Source: Pseudomonadota bacterium | Lineage (GTDB): Bacteria > Pseudomonadota > Gammaproteobacteria > Xanthomonadales > Xanthomonadaceae | NCBI GenBank assembly: GCA_019348095.1 | Contig: JAHWKC010000116.1 | Coordinates: forward strand, 1 to 7,144 | Reading direction: 5' to 3' | Length of the DNA: 7,144 nt | Shown: in pieces, positions 4,943 to 7,144 of the stretch | How positions within the stretch are numbered: position 1 is the stretch's first letter | Layout: every line of letters begins with the position of its first letter | Program-made: the position numbers and the translations under genes | Notes under the pieces: generated by a model | The model's input: only the letters and a program-made list of their open reading frames with translations | The model's database searches: none | What the model was told of the DNA's origin: nothing

Positions 4943-6316
4943 TCACGCCGAGGCGCGACGCCAGCGTACGCCTTGCGCCGTGTCTTCCAGGACAATGCCT
5001 TCGCCGGCGAGTTGTGCACGGATCGCATCGGCGCGCGCGAAATCCCGGGCCCGCTTCGCGGCGGTACGCTCATCGACCAGTGCCTGGATGCGGTCACCGT
5101 CGCCCGAAGCCGCACCGCGTGCGAACCAGGCCGCCGGATCCTGCTGCAGCAGGCCCAGCGCGAGCCCCGCACCGAGCAGTTCGGACTTCAGCCCGGCACG
5201 GTCGCCTGGCGAGCCGGCCTTGCGCGCCTCACCGGCAATGCGCGCGATCTCCGCCAGCGCCTGCGGCGTGTTGAGATCGTCATCGAGGGTCGCCTCGATG
5301 CCGGCCGGGATAGACGCGGCGGCCTCGACGTCGGCCAGGTCCCGCAGCGTGCCGTACAACCGGTCCAGGGTGCGCACGCTCTGTTCTATCAGGTTATCGG
5401 ACCACTCCAATGGCTGCCGGTAGTGCGCCGACAGCAGGGCATAGCGCAGGGCCTCCGGGGGGTGCGCACGCACCAGGTCGTGCACCTTCTCGATGTTGCC
5501 CACCGACTTGGACATCTTGGCGCCGCCGAAATTGAGCATGCCGTTGTGCAGCCAGAAGCGCGCGAACGGCCGGCCGCCGTGGGCACACTCGCTCTGCGCG
5601 ATCTCGTTTTCGTGGTGCGGGAACTGCAGGTCGACCCCGCCGGCATGGATGTCGATGGTCTCGCCCAGGTGCGCGGCGGCCATCGCCGAGCACTCGATAT
5701 GCCAGCCCGGCCGGCCGCGGCCCCACGGCGAGTCCCAGCCGGGGAGGTCGTCGGTCGAGGGTTTCCACAGCACGAAATCGCCCGGATCGCGCTTGTACGG
5801 CGCCACCTCGACCCGCGCGCCGGCCAGCATCTCGTCGGTATCGCGCCGCGAAAGCTTGCCGTAGTCGGCGAAGCTGGAAACCGCGAACAGCACATGGCCT
5901 TGCGCGGCGTAGGCGTGGCCGGATCCGATCAGCCGCTCGATCATCGCCACGATCTGGGCGATATGGGCGGTCGCTTCGGGCTCGAGATCCGGCGGCGAAG
6001 CGCCGAGCGCGGCCATGTCCTCGCGATAGGCGGCGGCGAAGCGGTCGGTGATGGCCGAGATCGGTACGCACTGCTCGCGCGCGGCGGCGTTGATCTTGTC
6101 GTCCACGTCGGTGATGTTGCGGGCGTAGCTCACCGTGCCGAAGCGGCGATGCAGCAGTTCGGCCAACACCCCGAACACCACCGGGCCGCGCGCATTGCCA
6201 ATGTGCACGTAGTTGTAGACCGTGGGGCCGCACAAGTACATCGTGGCGCGGGCCGGGTCGGCAGGCGTAAAGGCTTCGACCCGGCGGGTCAGGCTGTTGA
6301 AAAGCTGCAGGCTCAT
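4943..6316 (-). CDS. cysS: Cysteinyl-tRNA synthetase
   Basis: A 457-residue class I aminoacyl-tRNA synthetase (E. coli 461) that charges tRNA-Cys in the cytoplasm. The catalytic motifs are HIGN (38-41, in YVHIGNAR) and KMSKS (267-271). The zinc site that recognises cysteine is complete: C29 in YLCGPTVY, C209 in HIECSAM, H234 and E238 in PHHENE. The C-terminal helical region ends in AQGVRWRR, typical of the family. The ATG at 6316 was chosen because [12 protein letters not shown] matches the family's start and it sits about 20 bases after the predicted transcription start; a GTG at 6325 would add three residues and leave almost no leader. The gene is divergent from the exported-protein gene at 6437, and sufE follows it on the same strand. 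Confidence 0.97.
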   Translation of the reverse strand: MSLQLFNSLTRRVEAFTPADPARATMYLCGPTVYNYVHIGNARGPVVFGVLAELLHRRFGTVSYARNITDVDDKINAAAREQCVPISAITDRFAAAYREDMAALGASPPDLEPEATAHIAQIVAMIERLIGSGHAYAAQGHVLFAVSSFADYGKLSRRDTDEMLAGARVEVAPYKRDPGDFVLWKPSTDDLPGWDSPWGRGRPGWHIECSAMAAAHLGETIDIHAGGVDLQFPHHENEIAQSECAHGGRPFARFWLHNGMLNFGGAKMSKSVGNIEKVHDLVRAHPPEALRYALLSAHYRQPLEWSDNLIEQSVRTLDRLYGTLRDLADVEAAASIPAGIEATLDDDLNTPQALAEIARIAGEARKAGSPGDRAGLKSELLGAGLALGLLQQDPAAWFARGAASGDGDRIQALVDERTAAKRARDFARADAIRAQLAGEGIVLEDTAQGVRWRRASA

Positions 6317-6341
6317 GGGCGGCACGGCGAGGGTTCACGCC

Positions 6342-6370
6342 ATTCTATCGCCGTCCACCGGGCATGACAG
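6342..6370 (-). promoter_or_regulatory. Probable sigma70 promoter of cysS
   Basis: On the minus strand CTGTCA (6370-6365) is followed after 17 bases by TAGAAT (6347-6342). The -35 box matches consensus at four of six positions and the -10 at five. The predicted start near 6335 fits translation from the ATG at 6316. Confidence 0.5.
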
Positions 6371-6403
6371 GCAAGATTCAGGCCCCGGCGGCCGCACTGC
6401 CCC

Positions 6404-6409
6404 TACAAT
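6404..6409 (+). promoter_or_regulatory. Possible -10 box for the gene at 6437
   Basis: TACAAT matches the -10 consensus at five of six positions and lies 27 bases before the ATG at 6437. No good -35 box is present at the right distance (the 17-base position reads GGCCCC), so this is a weak call. Confidence 0.3.
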
Positions 6410-6436
6410 CCCGGGATCGACCCGACTGCGGATCCC

Positions 6437-7144
6437 ATGTCCCGCATTGCCCTGCTACTGCCGAGTTTGCTGTTGGCCATTGCGAACGGGCCGGCGTGGG
6501 CGCAGGACACCACCGTGCTGCAGGTCGAGAACGTTCGTTTCGATTATGCGCAGGTGCTGCGCGTGTCGCCGGTGTACCAGACTCTGACCGCGACCCGCAT
6601 GGAAGAACAGTGCGACCAGTCGCCGCGTCCGCGCAGCGAGGACGACTCGCGGCTGTCACGGGTCGTCGGTGTGGTCCGCGAGGCACTGAGCCGCGACGGA
6701 CAGCCGCTCGAGGAGTCCGTCGCCAACTGCCGCTCGGTACCGGTGGAGCGCCAGTTCCGCCGGCCGATCGCCTATGACGTCGATTACGTCTACAAGGGCG
6801 GCAAGTACCGCTCGCGCCTGCCGGAGGACCCGGGCAACCGGCTTCGCATCCGCGTGGCGATCACGCCTGCGGTAGCCGGTGCCCGCCCGCCGCTGCCCGA
6901 CGACCTGGCGGCCCGGCTCGCCGAGCACTTCGCGGGCTCCCCTGCCCCGGACCGGCAGCGAGTCGCGACCGCCCTCGTCGCGACCCGCTGGACCACGGGG
7001 CTGGCCGGCGGTCCGGGCACCGGCAAGACGACCACGGTCGCGCGGGTGCTCGCGATGCTCCACCGGCCCGTTCTGCGCGTGGCGCTCGCCGCCCCTACGG
7101 GAAAGGCCGCGGCCCGGCTCCAGGAGTCGGTGCGCGAGCAGGCG
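6437..7144 (+). CDS. Exported protein of unknown function, open at its 3' end and joined in frame to a RecD-like segment
   Basis: The frame begins with ATG at 6437 and has no stop for 236 codons to the window edge. Residues 1-22 ([10 protein letters not shown]...AWA) are a clear signal peptide with probable cleavage before Q23. Residues 23 to about 143 hold two cysteines (C59, C98) that may form a disulfide in the periplasm, and [20 protein letters not shown] followed by GNRLRIRV. This last part resembles the C-terminal half of glycine-zipper 2TM/UmoD-like outer-membrane proteins of xanthomonads, but no glycine zipper is present. I do not know its function. By analogy it should end soon after residue 143. 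Instead the frame runs into a cytoplasmic helicase core, which makes no sense for an exported protein. The first part is credible as a gene; its 3' end is probably missing through an assembly join. Confidence 0.7.
   Translation, partial: MSRIALLLPSLLLAIANGPAWAQDTTVLQVENVRFDYAQVLRVSPVYQTLTATRMEEQCDQSPRPRSEDDSRLSRVVGVVREALSRDGQPLEESVANCRSVPVERQFRRPIAYDVDYVYKGGKYRSRLPEDPGNRLRIRVAITPAVAGARPPLPDDLAARLAEHFAGSPAPDRQRVATALVATRWTTGLAGGPGTGKTTTVARVLAMLHRPVLRVALAAPTGKAAARLQESVREQA
6893..7144 (+). other. recD: RecD-like (exonuclease V alpha subunit) helicase fragment, probably foreign to this contig
   Basis: Residues 153-236 of the frame starting at 6437 contain the Walker A motif [10 protein letters not shown] (191-200, bases 7007-7036) and [11 protein letters not shown] (219-229), the motif I and Ia region of RecD superfamily 1B helicases. 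The wording around it ([24 protein letters not shown]) recalls actinobacterial RecD more than gammaproteobacterial RecD, judged from memory. RecD normally has well over 100 residues before Walker A; here only about 40 are of RecD type, so the segment begins mid-gene. Leucine codons change at the join: CTC is 1 of 14 in residues 1-143 and 6 of 10 after it. A related RecD2 or other AAA-like helicase is possible. Confidence 0.75.

Noticed and set aside
4973..6367. Long plus-strand open frame (464 codons) covering cysS in antisense
   Set aside because: cysS is certain by motifs and length. The antisense translation shows no recognisable family and has typical shadow composition.
6364..6777. Plus-strand frame starting MTGKIQ over the start of the exported-protein gene
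   Set aside because: The frame at 6437 has a proper signal peptide and family-like sequence; the overlapping frame has only Arg/Pro/Ala-rich shadow sequence.

Overview
The window looks like chromosome of a high-GC gammaproteobacterium of the Xanthomonadaceae/Lysobacteraceae (Xanthomonas, Stenotrophomonas, Lysobacter or Luteimonas type). Three things point there: a DksA-family protein with a very long lysine/alanine-rich N-terminal tail, a yidD-pyrC-M23 peptidase cluster beside it, and short hairpin repeats that carry a GTAG tetranucleotide as the Stenotrophomonas SMAG/REP families do. This assignment is from memory of these families, not from a search.

Layout. Bases 1-156 are the end of a GGDEF (diguanylate cyclase) gene. 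Bases 157-277 are a non-coding gap with two facing GTAG hairpins. Bases 278-2797 hold a minus-strand cluster read as yidD, pyrC (dihydroorotase), then a secreted M23/LytM metallopeptidase; the last two overlap by the four bases ATGA. A divergent region (2798-2991) carries a near-consensus sigma70 promoter for the plus-strand dksA-like gene (2992-4230). That gene converges on sufE (minus, 4394-4837) across a symmetrical terminator that can serve both. Upstream of sufE on the same strand is cysS (4943-6316). A second type of GTAG hairpin lies on each side of sufE. A plus-strand gene for an exported protein starts at 6437, divergent from cysS, and stays open to the window end.

How the genes relate. 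Most are housekeeping: c-di-GMP signalling, cell-wall hydrolysis, pyrimidine synthesis, membrane protein insertion, stringent-type transcription control, Fe-S cluster assembly and Cys-tRNA charging. cysS and sufE both concern cysteine use; the others share no evident pathway.

The most noteworthy points are (i) the DksA-like protein, with a histone-H1-like tail that has no acidic residue in its first 164 residues and a zinc-finger site reduced to Cys-Thr-Ser-Ala; (ii) the dihydroorotase, with Gln in place of the first His of its HxH metal motif; and (iii) the last open frame, which passes without a stop from a xanthomonad-like exported protein into a RecD helicase core of actinobacterial flavour. 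The last is most likely an assembly chimera at a contig end and should not be taken as a natural fusion without read support. I found no CRISPR array, tRNA, rRNA, insertion sequence or defence system.
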